Made by a program: the position numbers and the translations under genes. From Sipunculus nudus (taxonomy: Eukaryota > Annelida > Sipuncula > Golfingiida > Sipunculidae), in the NCBI GenBank assembly GCA_026874595.1, contig JAPPUL010000073.1, positions 395,973 to 459,972 of the forward strand: DNA of 64,000 bases, given 5' to 3'. The first letter of the stretch is position 1; each line of letters opens with the position of its first letter. The notes below the pieces were generated by a model. It was not told the DNA's origin, searched no databases, and saw only the letters and a program-made list of their open reading frames with translations. This document shows, in pieces, positions 53,824-63,705 of the stretch.

Positions 53824-54987
53824 CTACTTGCCCATACCCACGGATTGGGCCCTCTGATGGCCTTTACCTTCTGTCCTTATACTATATGCTACTATTAATT
53901 CGCTTGCTTGCATCTCGGATATGTTTGCTGCTCCGCAATTACCCATAGACGTTTTAAGTGCTCCCACCAGGTTTTGACTCCCATCGTCATATCTTGTCGG
54001 ACCATACAATATCTCCTCTAAACTACCCTTTACTCCTACTTCTATTCGAGTGCCACGAGGTAGTAATATGCTGGGTGTTGCCATCCCCCAATGAAAACCC
54101 TTACCAGGTGATTCTTTTGCTCGCGCAAATGCTGAGCCTATCATTACACCATCTGCTCCCGATGCCACTGCCTTACATATATCTCCTCCCCCGCGCATCC
54201 CACCATCTGTTATTACAGGTACATATCGTCCGTGCTTCTTATAATATGCATCTCTTGCAAATGCTGCATCTGCTGTTGCCGTTATCTGCGGAACTCCTAT
54301 CCCTAATACTTCTCGGGTTGTACAGGCTGCCCCAGGTCCAACTCCTATTAAAATACCATCTATTCCACATTCCATAAGCTCAAATGCCGCTTCGTAACTT
54401 ACTGTGTTACCTACTATGACAGGTACTCTTCCCATCAGCTTACAAAATTTACCAAAATCTAAATTCTCATACTGCTTTGAATAATGTCTTGCTGTTGTTA
54501 CTGTCGATTGCACCACGAATATATCTACTCCTGACGATAACGCTACCTCTCCATAACGTTCTGCGTTAGGTGGAGTCGATGATACTGCCGCTATAACACC
54601 TTTTGACTTTATCTGCTTTATTCGCTTTTCTATTAATTCATATTTTACCGGCTCTTTGTATATTTCTTGTAAGACATTCGTTACTTTCCCCTTTGGACTT
54701 GATATTATCTTTTCAAGTTCAGCTTCAGGATTCTCGTATTTGGTATATATCCCTTCTAGGTTTAATACTGCAAGACCGCCAAGTTCACCCATCCGTATCG
54801 CAAAATTACTGTCTACTACTCCATCCATTGCCGAGGCTATTATCGGTATCTTAAGCTCTATATCACGTATCTTAAAACTTATATCTACATCCTCTGGATC
54901 CAAAGTTATCTTACCAGGAACTAATGCTACGTCGTCAAAGCCATATGTTTGGCGTGCCTTCCTCCCCATCCCTATCCATATGCCCAT
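53824..54987 (-). CDS. IMP dehydrogenase, GuaB3-type (no CBS domains)
   Basis: A 387-aa TIM-barrel enzyme. It has TYGFDDVALVPG at the start, PIIASAMDGVVD, the catalytic-loop GVGPGAACTTREVLGIGVPQ with Cys222, and VITDGGMRGGGDICKAVASG and GADGVMIGSAFA for phosphate binding. There is no CBS (Bateman) insertion after residue 100, unlike ordinary GuaB. GuaB3-type proteins have recently been shown to oxidise IMP to XMP in cyanobacteria. Next to guaA it is probably the organism's IMP dehydrogenase. ATG 54987 has SD GAGGAG. Confidence 0.92.
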   Translation of the reverse strand: MGIWIGMGRKARQTYGFDDVALVPGKITLDPEDVDISFKIRDIELKIPIIASAMDGVVDSNFAIRMGELGGLAVLNLEGIYTKYENPEAELEKIISSPKGKVTNVLQEIYKEPVKYELIEKRIKQIKSKGVIAAVSSTPPNAERYGEVALSSGVDIFVVQSTVTTARHYSKQYENLDFGKFCKLMGRVPVIVGNTVSYEAAFELMECGIDGILIGVGPGAACTTREVLGIGVPQITATADAAFARDAYYKKHGRYVPVITDGGMRGGGDICKAVASGADGVMIGSAFARAKESPGKGFHWGMATPSILLPRGTRIEVGVKGSLEEILYGPTRYDDGSQNLVGALKTSMGNCGAANISEMQASELIVAYSIRTEGKGHQRAQSVGMGK

Positions 54988-55022
54988 TTTTTCACTCCTC
55001 TTTTTCCTATTTAATTCTATTT

Positions 55023-56702
55023 CTACCCCTGCTCCCTCCCTACCAAAAGCCCTTCTTTATACCTTATCGTTGCACATACAAAACTTCTAAATAATGGATG
55101 TACCGATTTTAACTTAGATTTAAATTCAGGGTGATATTGTACCCCTATATACCATGCATGACTCTTTATCTCAACTACCTCAACCAAATCTTTTGACTCA
55201 TGTAAACCTACCACCTTAAGCCCATAATCCTCCAATATATCTCTATACTTATTCGAAACTTCGTATCTGTGCCTGTGTCGCTCTTTTATATATGCTCCCT
55301 TATAGGCTTTGTAGACTTTACTATCTTCATCTATTAACCGTGCTTCATAATCTCCAAGCCGCATTGTCCCCCCAAGATCACATACCTTATGCTGCTCCTC
55401 CAAAAGACTTATTACCGGATACTTTGTTGCTTTATCAAATTCTGTTGAGTTTGCTCCACTTAGTTTACATACCTCTTGCGCATACTCTATTACCATACAT
55501 TGCATCCCAAGGCATATCCCAAATGTCGGGACCCCATGCTCTCGCCCGTAGGTACAGGCTAGTAACTTCCCCTCTATCCCTCGCTCTCCAAAACCACTTG
55601 CTATTATTATCCCATCTACTCCTTTAAATGTTCCATCCACTATATCATCCCTTAGCTCCTCTGAATGTACTCGCTTTATCTTTACTGCACTGTTATTTGA
55701 CATCCCCCCATGTTGAATAGCCGCATATAGACTTTTATACGCATCTTGTAAATCTATATATTTTCCCACCACTGCTATTGTTACTTCATGTTTTGGCGAT
55801 TTCGTTCTATTTACTAACTCCTTCCACTCCCTTAAATCACCTTCTCTCCACTCCATCCCAAACTTATCTAATATCACTTTATCAAGCCTTTCTTGACTAT
55901 ATAAAAGAGGTACTTCGTATATTGTTGTTGTTATGTCTAGTGCCTGGATCACTGCTGCGTAATCAACATCGCAAAATAACGATATCTTCTCCTTCATCTC
56001 ATGCGACATTCCCTTCGATACTCGGCAAAGTAATATATCAGGACGTATCCCCAGTGAGCGAAGCTCCTTTACGCTATGTTGCGTTGGCTTTGTCTTATAT
56101 TCCCCTGCTGATGCTATTAAGGGAATTAAAGTTAAATGGATAAATAATGAACCCTTGGAACCTAACTCGTGTGATAATTGTCTTATCGCTTCTAAAAATG
56201 GTATGCTCTCTATATCTCCTACTGTCCCCCCTATCTCAACTATTACAAAATCTGCTTTGCTTGCTTTTGATACGTTTTTTATCCTAAGCTTTATCTCATC
56301 TGTTATATGTGGTATAACCTGGACTGTTTGTCCGCTATATTCTCCCCGCCTCTCTCGCTCTATTACACTAAGATATATTTGCCCCGTCGTTACGCTGTTT
56401 ATTTTAAGCAATTCTACCTCGCTTGTGAATCGCTCATAATTCCCTATGTCAAGATCCGTCTCTGCTCCGTCCGATGTCACGTATACTTCCCCATGCTGAT
56501 AGGGCGACATCGTCCCTGGATCTATATTTATATAAGGATCCATCTTTTGCAATGATACCTTATATCCTTGACTCTCCAATAAACACGCTATCGACGACGC
56601 TGCTATCCCTTTCCCTAAAGATGATGTTACCCCGCCAGTTACGAATATATATCTACTCCCTTCATTCATAGCTACATTCATCGCTATTTTGCCTCTTTGC
56701 AT
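55023..56702 (-). CDS. pyrG: CTP synthase
   Basis: A 559-aa enzyme that makes CTP from UTP and glutamine. Synthetase domain: VTSSLGKGIAASSIACLLES, MDPYINIDPGTMSPYQHGEV and DGAETDLDIGNYERF. GATase domain: FGICLGMQCMVIEYA with nucleophile Cys in the 390s, and VQYHPEFKSK. The start is uncertain: ATG 56702 has a close SD (AAGGG), while ATG 56681 (MNVAMNEG) has AGAGG 11 nt upstream. Confidence 0.97.
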   Translation of the reverse strand: MQRGKIAMNVAMNEGSRYIFVTGGVTSSLGKGIAASSIACLLESQGYKVSLQKMDPYINIDPGTMSPYQHGEVYVTSDGAETDLDIGNYERFTSEVELLKINSVTTGQIYLSVIERERRGEYSGQTVQVIPHITDEIKLRIKNVSKASKADFVIVEIGGTVGDIESIPFLEAIRQLSHELGSKGSLFIHLTLIPLIASAGEYKTKPTQHSVKELRSLGIRPDILLCRVSKGMSHEMKEKISLFCDVDYAAVIQALDITTTIYEVPLLYSQERLDKVILDKFGMEWREGDLREWKELVNRTKSPKHEVTIAVVGKYIDLQDAYKSLYAAIQHGGMSNNSAVKIKRVHSEELRDDIVDGTFKGVDGIIIASGFGERGIEGKLLACTYGREHGVPTFGICLGMQCMVIEYAQEVCKLSGANSTEFDKATKYPVISLLEEQHKVCDLGGTMRLGDYEARLIDEDSKVYKAYKGAYIKERHRHRYEVSNKYRDILEDYGLKVVGLHESKDLVEVVEIKSHAWYIGVQYHPEFKSKLKSVHPLFRSFVCATIRYKEGLLVGREQG

Positions 56703-57064
56703 TATCCCTTCGTTTTGCCATATCCCTTCTTTTTCAACCTTGTAATACTACTTTATAAACAAAACTATATCTTTCCTAAACTTTAAACATTACAGTATAA
56801 TAAATTTTTACTCTACTCGCTCTTTTATACTCGCTCTTTTTAAGAGAACCTTTTCTTTATTTTAAAATAGCCTTAAACCCTTTTTAAAAATAGACTCCAT
56901 TTTATGCCAAAAGAAAATATTAACAACTTTGCATTCCCAAATTCTTTAATTATATAGTTTATATAGTTGCGTTTTGTTATTTTCATTATCTTATATTTTG
57001 TATATTGTCTTCCTACCATTTATTAATAGAGACAATTAATTTAATACCTCTTACTAGGAAACTT
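56703..57064. other. 362-bp divergent region between pyrG and the mqnD-like gene
   Basis: No gene seen. A possible plus-strand promoter is TTGCAT (56929-56934), 16 bp, TATATA (56951-56956). A near-tandem CTCGCTCTTTTATA/CTCGCTCTTTTTAA occurs at about 56816-56843. The rest is AT-rich without clear structure. Confidence 0.55.
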
Positions 57065-57907
57065 ATGAAAAAAACTAATATCACTATAGGTCATAGCCCC
57101 GACTCTGATGACGCTTTTATGTTTTATCCCATCGCAAACTCCAAAATAGACCTTCACCATTTTAATTTTATTCACGTTATTGAAAGTATTGAATCTCTAA
57201 ATCAGAAAGCTCTAAATTCTAAGCTCGATGTTAGTGCTATCTCTATCCACGCTTATCCCGCTTTGCAACAAAATTATGCCTTCCTATCTTCAGGTGCTAG
57301 CATGGGATATAACTATGGGCCTATTTTGGTCTCCAAAAATAATTCATTAACCATAAAGGATATTAAAAAATCAAGAATTGCCGTGCCTGGTAAATTAACT
57401 AGTGCTTACCTTGCTATGAGACTCTTTGAGAGCAACTTTGAAGCTGTGTTTTTACCTTTTGATAAAATTATTGATGCAATAAAAGAAGATGAGACTATTG
57501 ACTTTGGCATAATTATTCATGAAGGGCAACTGCTTTATCATAACATCGGGCTCTCGCTTGTTTTGGACCTTGGCAAATGGTGGTTTAATAAATTTAACCT
57601 TCCTCTTCCTCTTGGCGCTAATGTCATTAAACGTTCAATCGATATGAAAGACATAAAGCTTATTTCCAATATCCTAAAAAATAGCATCATTTACTCCTTA
57701 GAAAACAGAACTGACGCCATGAAGTATGCTATGCAATATGCGGGAGATATGTCTTACTCGCTTGCTGATAAATTCGTTGGCATGTATGTAAATGACTATA
57801 CTAAGGACTTTGGACAGGATGGCAAAAATGCTGTTTCTAAATTTTTAGAGCTTGGATTTCTAAATGGTATCATCAAAACCAAGATAGATAATATTGACTT
57901 TTACTAA
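57065..57907 (+). CDS. MqnA/MqnD family protein (futalosine pathway)
   Basis: About 280 aa of the periplasmic-binding-like MqnA/MqnD family. Landmarks: GHSPDSDDAFMFYPI at the N-terminus, LDVSAISIHAYPAL, FLSSGASMGYNYGPILVS, IAVPGKLTSAYLAMRLF, DFGIIIHEGQLLY and LPLPLGANVIKR. The order fits MqnD (1,4-dihydroxy-6-naphthoate synthase) of menaquinone synthesis better than MqnA. No other futalosine gene lies in the window. ATG 57065 has SD AGGAAA; the upstream frame to 57005 is not supported. Confidence 0.82.
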   Translation: MKKTNITIGHSPDSDDAFMFYPIANSKIDLHHFNFIHVIESIESLNQKALNSKLDVSAISIHAYPALQQNYAFLSSGASMGYNYGPILVSKNNSLTIKDIKKSRIAVPGKLTSAYLAMRLFESNFEAVFLPFDKIIDAIKEDETIDFGIIIHEGQLLYHNIGLSLVLDLGKWWFNKFNLPLPLGANVIKRSIDMKDIKLISNILKNSIIYSLENRTDAMKYAMQYAGDMSYSLADKFVGMYVNDYTKDFGQDGKNAVSKFLELGFLNGIIKTKIDNIDFY

Positions 57908-57922
57908 AATAATCTAAAACTC

Positions 57923-58978
57923 ATGAATAAATTCTGGTCTTCTAACTTATTAAACTTAAAACCTTATCTGCCCGGTGAACAACCAAGTTCTAATACCAAC
58001 ATTATTAAACTAAATACTAACGAAAACCCTTATCCGCCTTCTCCTAAAGTAGAAACTGCTGTTTTACAATATATACAAAACGAGAATATCGCCTTATATC
58101 CTGACCCCAACTGTACTAAACTAAAAAAGATTATCGCAAAACAATATTCCATTCCTACTGAGTCTATCTTCTGTGGAAATGGCTCTGATGAAATATTAAA
58201 CCTTATCATAAAAGCTTTTATTCAACCCCCAAATGACCACATGCTTATTCCTTTCCCAAACTATTTCCTTTATGAAGTATTAGCTCAAGGTTATGGCATT
58301 AAATATTCCTATACCAAGCAACATAAGAATCTCAATATACACTTTGACGAGCTAATTAATTCTAACTCCAAAATCATATTTATCTCAAATCCAAACTCTC
58401 CAACAGGACGTCTACACAAACTAAACGACATAGACAGTCTTGCAACTAATTATAAAGGTTTAATCATTATCGATGAGGCTTATATCGACTTTGCCAATAA
58501 CCATTTTGCCTCCTCTCTAAATCTAATCAATAAGCATAATAACATTATTGTCGTTAGAACTTTTTCTAAAGCCTTCTCTCTTGCATCAATTAGACTTGGA
58601 TATGCTTTTGCTGCCCCAGATTTAATTCAAGGGCTTATGCGGCTTAAGGATAGTTACAATGTTAGTTCCCTAACTCAACTTATAGGTTCTGTGGCTATGC
58701 AAGATTACGATTATATGAAAGACAATGTAGCCAAAATAGTAAATACTAAAAACTCCCTTGTAAACTCTTTGGAAACACTTGGCTTTCAAATTATACCATC
58801 GCAGGCTAACTTTATCTTTTGTTCTCATAAAGATATTCATGCCAAACGCATTTTCAATTTCCTTAAAGAACATAATATCCTAGTTAGATATTTTGACCAG
58901 ATTCAAAACTATATAAGGATTTCGATAGGAAATGAGGCACAAATACAAAAACTAATTCATTACATCAAATTACTATAA
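57923..58978 (+). CDS. hisC: Histidinol-phosphate aminotransferase
   Basis: A 351-aa PLP-dependent class I/II aminotransferase. LKPYLPGEQP and IKLNTNENPYPPSP at the start, FCGNGSDEILNLIIKAF, SNPNSPTGR, IIDEAYIDFA and the Schiff-base Lys in RTFSKAFSLASIRLGYAFA (about residue 217). HisC makes histidinol phosphate; related enzymes can act on aromatic amino acids. No other his gene is nearby. It follows the mqnD-like gene by 15 bp and no SD is visible. Confidence 0.9.
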   Translation: MNKFWSSNLLNLKPYLPGEQPSSNTNIIKLNTNENPYPPSPKVETAVLQYIQNENIALYPDPNCTKLKKIIAKQYSIPTESIFCGNGSDEILNLIIKAFIQPPNDHMLIPFPNYFLYEVLAQGYGIKYSYTKQHKNLNIHFDELINSNSKIIFISNPNSPTGRLHKLNDIDSLATNYKGLIIIDEAYIDFANNHFASSLNLINKHNNIIVVRTFSKAFSLASIRLGYAFAAPDLIQGLMRLKDSYNVSSLTQLIGSVAMQDYDYMKDNVAKIVNTKNSLVNSLETLGFQIIPSQANFIFCSHKDIHAKRIFNFLKEHNILVRYFDQIQNYIRISIGNEAQIQKLIHYIKLL

Positions 58979-59003
58979 CTATATATCAATTTAAAAAAAA
59001 CTC

Positions 59004-60008
59004 GTGAGAAACTTTTTACTCTATCTAAATACTCATAAAACTCCTATTATCAAAATACTTATTATTATTTTAATACTTAACTACATTATCTTTTATCTTG
59101 ATATAGACTTTGACGCTGTAATTAACAACATAGCAGCTTTTAGCTTCCAATTTATTATATTTATAGTACTTGCTCTTTTAATCGTTGAATTTTTACAAAT
59201 CCCCATCATAAACTCTTTAGTCTCTCCTTATAACATCAAAATGAAGCCCCTTCTCGTTTATAAAATAAACCTTATATCCGTTTTCTATCACATATTTATG
59301 CCACTTGGAAAACTAACTGGAGGCGCTATTCGATGGCATAGATTATCAAAACTTGCTAATAACAAAAAAGCTTTGTTTAACTCTATCATTTTACAAAACC
59401 TACTAGATTTGCTCCTTTACTCTATATTTGCTTTGATAATTTTCATATTTAATAATCCTATGCAAAAAAACTTCCATAACATAAGCTACATCATATCTTC
59501 ATTTTTCATCAGTATAACATTTATTCCTACATTTGCCATACTAAACCCTAACATTATGAACTTTATACTTAACAGAATAATCTCTCCTCTTAGTAATAAA
59601 TTATTACCCTTAACCATAACGTATAAATTAACAGCTTTTATGAATAGCATCCTTGTTTATAACCATCAGTATAAAAACATTTTTAAGGCTTTACTTTTTA
59701 CCTTGATATATAGATTTGGATACTTTATTGTCTTTTACCTTCTTGCTCTTAACATAAACATATTGATCTCTCCTTTAGAACTCGTTAGCCTATTTATCGC
59801 TTCCAACCTATTATCTTTTATACCTCTACCCTTAAATGGACTTGGTACCAGAGAAATAATCTTTATCTCTTTAGCTGCTTTTTATAACATTAATCAGGTA
59901 CAGGCACTCACTTTCTCTTTATCCATATTCTCTTTTGGTATAATTATTGCAGCTTTGGGGGGAGTATTAGAACTTCTTCAGCAGACTGCTTTTAGAAACT
60001 ATAAATGA
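59004..60008 (+). CDS. YbhN/UPF0104-type lysylphosphatidylglycerol synthase-like membrane protein
   Basis: A 334-aa protein with about eight hydrophobic segments. Family features: PLGKLTGGAIRWHRLSKLAN, ILQNLLDLLLYSIFALII and SFIPLPLNGLGTREIIF near the C-terminus. It resembles the flippase-type domain of MprF and related YbhN proteins; its lipid substrate is unknown. GTG 59004, 25 bp after hisC. It converges with the CapD-like gene, with CTTATATTATAAG (60031-60043) between them. Confidence 0.85.
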   Translation: MRNFLLYLNTHKTPIIKILIIILILNYIIFYLDIDFDAVINNIAAFSFQFIIFIVLALLIVEFLQIPIINSLVSPYNIKMKPLLVYKINLISVFYHIFMPLGKLTGGAIRWHRLSKLANNKKALFNSIILQNLLDLLLYSIFALIIFIFNNPMQKNFHNISYIISSFFISITFIPTFAILNPNIMNFILNRIISPLSNKLLPLTITYKLTAFMNSILVYNHQYKNIFKALLFTLIYRFGYFIVFYLLALNINILISPLELVSLFIASNLLSFIPLPLNGLGTREIIFISLAAFYNINQVQALTFSLSIFSFGIIIAALGGVLELLQQTAFRNYK

Positions 60009-60043
60009 TTTTAGCAAAAATTTCTAAAGTCTTATATTATAAG

Positions 60044-61444
60044 TTAATAAGTAGTAAGCTCAAAAAGCATTTTCTTAAGAGATTTTACATCGCTTGTATA
60101 AAGTCTTTCTAATAGCTTCTCAAGACCTTTTAAAAAACTAACTCCAACTTCCCGCCTCTCAAGAACATATATATCCTTATGCCTAGATAATTCCTCCCGC
60201 TCATTATCAGGGTCCCACATCTTTTCATGCAGCTTCTCCCCAGCTTTAAGCCCTGTATACACTATCTTTATATCTTTATATAAGTTTGGTTTGTATATCT
60301 TAATTAAAAGCTTTGCAAGTTCATATATTAAAATAGGTTTGCCCATGTTTAAAACAAATATCTCCCCTCCAACGCTCATTGAACACGCTTGAATCACAAG
60401 TTGGGAGGCTTCTGATATACTCATGAAATAGCGGCTTGCTCCTTTATCTGTAACGGTTATTGGACCTCCAAGCTCTATTTGTTTCTTAAATAATGGTACC
60501 ACGCTCCCTCGACTACCTAGTACATTCCCAAAACGTACTGCACAATATTTTGTCTGTCCTCCCTCCCCTGCGTAGTGCAACATCAAAAGTTCTACGACGC
60601 GCTTCGTTGCTCCCATTACATTACTTGGACGTACCGCCTTGTCTGTTGATATTAATACAAATCTTTTAACACCATAAACTTCACTAAGCTTTAGCAAGTT
60701 TAATGTCCCGCCTACGTTATTATGTATTGCCTCCTTTATATGACTCTCCATCAAATTAACATGTTTATGCGCTGCCGCATGGAATATAACATCTGGTTTA
60801 GCATTTACAAAAACTTCCTCCAACAGATTATAGTCTACTATGTTTACTAACCTATAGCTTATTTTTAGACTTTTATAATGTTGCTTCACTTCTGTATAGG
60901 TGCTATATATACTATTTTCTCCACGACCAAGCAATATTAACTCTCTCGGATTTAAACTGCCTAGCAATATACTAAGCTCTTTACCTATACTGCCTCCTGC
61001 ACCTGTTACCAAAACCCGTTTGCCGCTTATTGTTTTTACTATGTCTTTTAATTTTAATGTAAGACGCGATTCCTTAAATATATCCCCAAGCTCTATCTCA
61101 CTAAGCGGATATCTTATCTTTGTATCCTTATCTAGAAAATGATAATAACCTGCTACTATTTTTATTCGTATATCGCACTCCAATAGCTTATTTAATATCT
61201 TATAAACTGTTGCCCCTGTTGCATGCGGTATTGATATTATTACATAATCTATTGCTTTTTTATATATTATATCCGGTAGCTCTTCTGTTGTCCCGTGTAT
61301 TCGACGTGTATTTAATTCTTTGCCCTGTTTTTCTTTTGCGTCGTCTAAATAACCTATCAAGTTGTATTTTGTGTTTCTTATTATGTCTTTCCCCACTATC
61401 TTACCACTTGCTCCAGCTCCTATTATCAGTACATTGTTTCTCAC
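60044..61444 (-). CDS. CapD/FlmA-like nucleotide-sugar 4,6-dehydratase, soluble
   Basis: A 466-aa protein with an N-terminal Rossmann domain (VLIIGAGASGKIVG) and a C-terminal SDR domain: VLVTGAGGSIGKELSILLG near residue 145, FHAAAHKHVNLME and the catalytic region STDKAVRPSNVMGATKRVVE, then AVRFGNVLGSRGSVVPLF and MSISEASQLV. It likely acts on UDP-GlcNAc for surface glycan or glycoprotein. Unlike WbpM/CapD it lacks the N-terminal transmembrane helices. GTG 61444 has GGAG about 10 nt upstream. Confidence 0.88.
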   Translation of the reverse strand: MRNNVLIIGAGASGKIVGKDIIRNTKYNLIGYLDDAKEKQGKELNTRRIHGTTEELPDIIYKKAIDYVIISIPHATGATVYKILNKLLECDIRIKIVAGYYHFLDKDTKIRYPLSEIELGDIFKESRLTLKLKDIVKTISGKRVLVTGAGGSIGKELSILLGSLNPRELILLGRGENSIYSTYTEVKQHYKSLKISYRLVNIVDYNLLEEVFVNAKPDVIFHAAAHKHVNLMESHIKEAIHNNVGGTLNLLKLSEVYGVKRFVLISTDKAVRPSNVMGATKRVVELLMLHYAGEGGQTKYCAVRFGNVLGSRGSVVPLFKKQIELGGPITVTDKGASRYFMSISEASQLVIQACSMSVGGEIFVLNMGKPILIYELAKLLIKIYKPNLYKDIKIVYTGLKAGEKLHEKMWDPDNEREELSRHKDIYVLERREVGVSFLKGLEKLLERLYTSDVKSLKKMLFELTTY

Positions 61445-61460
61445 CTTGGCTTTGCTCCAG

Positions 61461-62876
61461 CTACTTGCCTACACAAAATTTATCGAATATATTATCTATT
61501 ACCCTCTCCGATGTCGTATGCTCCCCTACAAGCTCATCTAAACTAGATATTGCTCCCATAAGCTCAAGAGAGATAAATTCATAAAAACCCTTATCAAGAA
61601 GCACTAATACCTCTTTTATCCCAGCACAGCATCCCCTAAGCAATCCTGATTGGCGGATATTACAATATATTTTACCCCGATTTATCTCAACCCCTTCCTT
61701 CCTACCTAGTATTATCTCCTTTAAACCTAATTCAAACTCTTTTAATCCATATCCCGCCAAAACTGATATTTCAAAAATATTACCCCCAACCCCTTCTACA
61801 ACATCATTCGCCTCACACTCTTTTACTAAGTCTATCTTGTTTTTTACCACGATTACTTTTTCCTTCTCTAGTTCCAATCGCTTTATTGCTTCCTTAACTA
61901 CATCGTCATCTTTACTATAACTTTCACTACTGTCTAATATCCATAAAACGTAATCTGTCTCCCCCATCTTTGCATAGGTTGACTTTATACCCTCACCCTC
62001 TATTACATCTTCTGTATCCCCCCTCGCTCCCGCCGTATCCACAAGTTCTAACTCTAACTCACCTCCAAGCATTATCATTCCATCTATATAATCTCGTGTC
62101 GTGCCAGGACTACTTGAAACTATTGACCGCTCCTTCCTTAACAAATAATTAAATAAAGACGACTTTCCTACGTTCGGTTTGCCCACCAATACTACCCTAA
62201 CTCCTGAACGTAAGCGCTGCCCCTCTTTACTGTCTTCTAGCACCTTTTCTATATCATATTTTATTTCACTTAATAACTTTTTTATCTTAAACCCAAATGG
62301 CTCCTCAAGCTCCTCCTCAGGATAGTCTATATATGCCTCAATCCCACTAAGCACATCCAACAACACCCTCCTATAACCATTTATCTTATCCGATAACTCT
62401 CTCTTTAATAACCCTTGTCCACTCTCTAATAGCTTTTCATTTCGGGCTCTTATTATCTCATCTATCGCCTCTGCTTGCAGCAAATCAACTTTTCCATTTA
62501 GATAGGCTCGCCTTGTGAATTCTCCCCTACAAGCTAATCTTACATATCCCAAATTCAGTATCTCTTCCATTATCTTATTTGGGACAAGATCTCCTCCATG
62601 GCAATGTATCTCAACTACATCCTCTCCCGTAAACGACTTTGGACCCCTCATATATACCACCAATACCTCATCTAATACTCTACCATCTACCCTACTTATT
62701 ATCTTTCCATGATACATATAACGTGAACGCAGACAGCCCACCACCTCCTCACTAATCCCTCTATAAAGATCTTCAAGTACCTTTTTCGCTTCTATACCTG
62801 ATATCCGTACTATCCCTACTGCTCCAACTCCCACTGCCGTTGCCTGCGATACTATGGTATCTGTTTCCTTATCCAC
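61461..62876 (-). CDS. mnmE: tRNA-modifying GTPase MnmE
   Basis: A 471-aa protein. N-terminal formyl-THF-binding domain (GAVGIVRISG, HGKIISRVDGRVLDEVLVVY, FTGEDVVEIHCHGG), GTPase motifs GKPNVGKSSLFNYLL near residue 228, DTAGARGDTED and VKNKIDLV, and the C-terminal FCVGK with catalytic Cys. With MnmG it modifies wobble uridines (mnm5U). GTG 62876 has no clear SD. The yidC-jag-mnmE order is widespread. Confidence 0.97.
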   Translation of the reverse strand: MDKETDTIVSQATAVGVGAVGIVRISGIEAKKVLEDLYRGISEEVVGCLRSRYMYHGKIISRVDGRVLDEVLVVYMRGPKSFTGEDVVEIHCHGGDLVPNKIMEEILNLGYVRLACRGEFTRRAYLNGKVDLLQAEAIDEIIRARNEKLLESGQGLLKRELSDKINGYRRVLLDVLSGIEAYIDYPEEELEEPFGFKIKKLLSEIKYDIEKVLEDSKEGQRLRSGVRVVLVGKPNVGKSSLFNYLLRKERSIVSSSPGTTRDYIDGMIMLGGELELELVDTAGARGDTEDVIEGEGIKSTYAKMGETDYVLWILDSSESYSKDDDVVKEAIKRLELEKEKVIVVKNKIDLVKECEANDVVEGVGGNIFEISVLAGYGLKEFELGLKEIILGRKEGVEINRGKIYCNIRQSGLLRGCCAGIKEVLVLLDKGFYEFISLELMGAISSLDELVGEHTTSERVIDNIFDKFCVGK

Positions 62877-62892
62877 ATCGTTTAGCCCAGAC

Positions 62893-63552
62893 TCATTTTG
62901 TCAAGAATACTTTCACCTTCTTAAATGGACCCTCACCTTCACTCCTTGTCCCTATCCCCTTCATATCTTGTAGTACTAAATGTATTACCCGTCGCGCAAA
63001 TGGACTCATCGGCGGCAATATCTTACTCTGTTTATTTGCTTTGACATATTCTGCCGTCTTTAAGGCTAGGTTTTTTATACTAAGCTCCCGACGCCCGCAG
63101 TAGCCCTCTACATCTAAAAAGATTTTCTTTCCCTTATCCTTCTTTTCTTTTTTACCACCATGTCTTTCTTTATTGAAAACCATATTTACCAGAAGTTGCA
63201 TCGCTTCAAGATTATTTCCTTGCTTGCCTATTATAAGCCCAGATTCCTTGCTTGATATATCTATAAATAGCACTTCTTCTGTTTCGTCCTTCACTTCTAT
63301 TTCTACTTCTATACTCATATGTTTAAATAAATCTTCTAGATACCGCTTTACCTTATTTGCCTCTTTACTATACTTTTGTTCCTCATAAAATACTTTTACT
63401 TTTACAAGCTTCTCCTTCTTAAATCCAAAAAAACCTACCTTCCCCTGCTCTATTAATTCTACCTTGAGCTGGTCCTTTGTCAAATTAAGTGTCTCAAGAG
63501 CCAAATTAACCGCCTCCTCCTTTGTCTTACCTTCAAATTCTTTTACTAGCAT
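62893..63552 (-). CDS. jag: RNA-binding protein Jag/KhpB
   Basis: A 219-aa protein with Jag_N (LVKEFEGKTKEEAVNLALE, KVGFFGFKKEKLVKVKV), a KH domain (ESGLIIGKQGNNLEAMQLLV) and R3H (PPMSPFARRVIHLVLQDMKG). It binds RNA and is linked to cell division and elongation control. ATG 63552 has SD AGGAGGG. Confidence 0.95.
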   Translation of the reverse strand: MLVKEFEGKTKEEAVNLALETLNLTKDQLKVELIEQGKVGFFGFKKEKLVKVKVFYEEQKYSKEANKVKRYLEDLFKHMSIEVEIEVKDETEEVLFIDISSKESGLIIGKQGNNLEAMQLLVNMVFNKERHGGKKEKKDKGKKIFLDVEGYCGRRELSIKNLALKTAEYVKANKQSKILPPMSPFARRVIHLVLQDMKGIGTRSEGEGPFKKVKVFLTK

Positions 63553-63705
63553 ATTCCCTCCTAAGCCTTTTCTTTAATTAATTTAGTATAACATCCTTCC
63601 CCTCTAACTTTCCCTCTAAAACCTCTTTAGTAGCGTACCTTTTTCTAATCCCCTCCTTTTTAACCCTCCCCTTTTCAATCCAACATCCTTATTCATCCAT
63701 ACCCT

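Noticed and set aside
57005-57064. N-terminal extension of the mqnD-like gene
   Set aside because: Non-ATG start without SD; ATG 57065 has AGGAAA and fits the family N-terminus.
60031-60043. Terminator at CTTATATTATAAG
   Set aside because: The stem is only AT pairs around a 1-nt centre with no T-tract; too weak to call.
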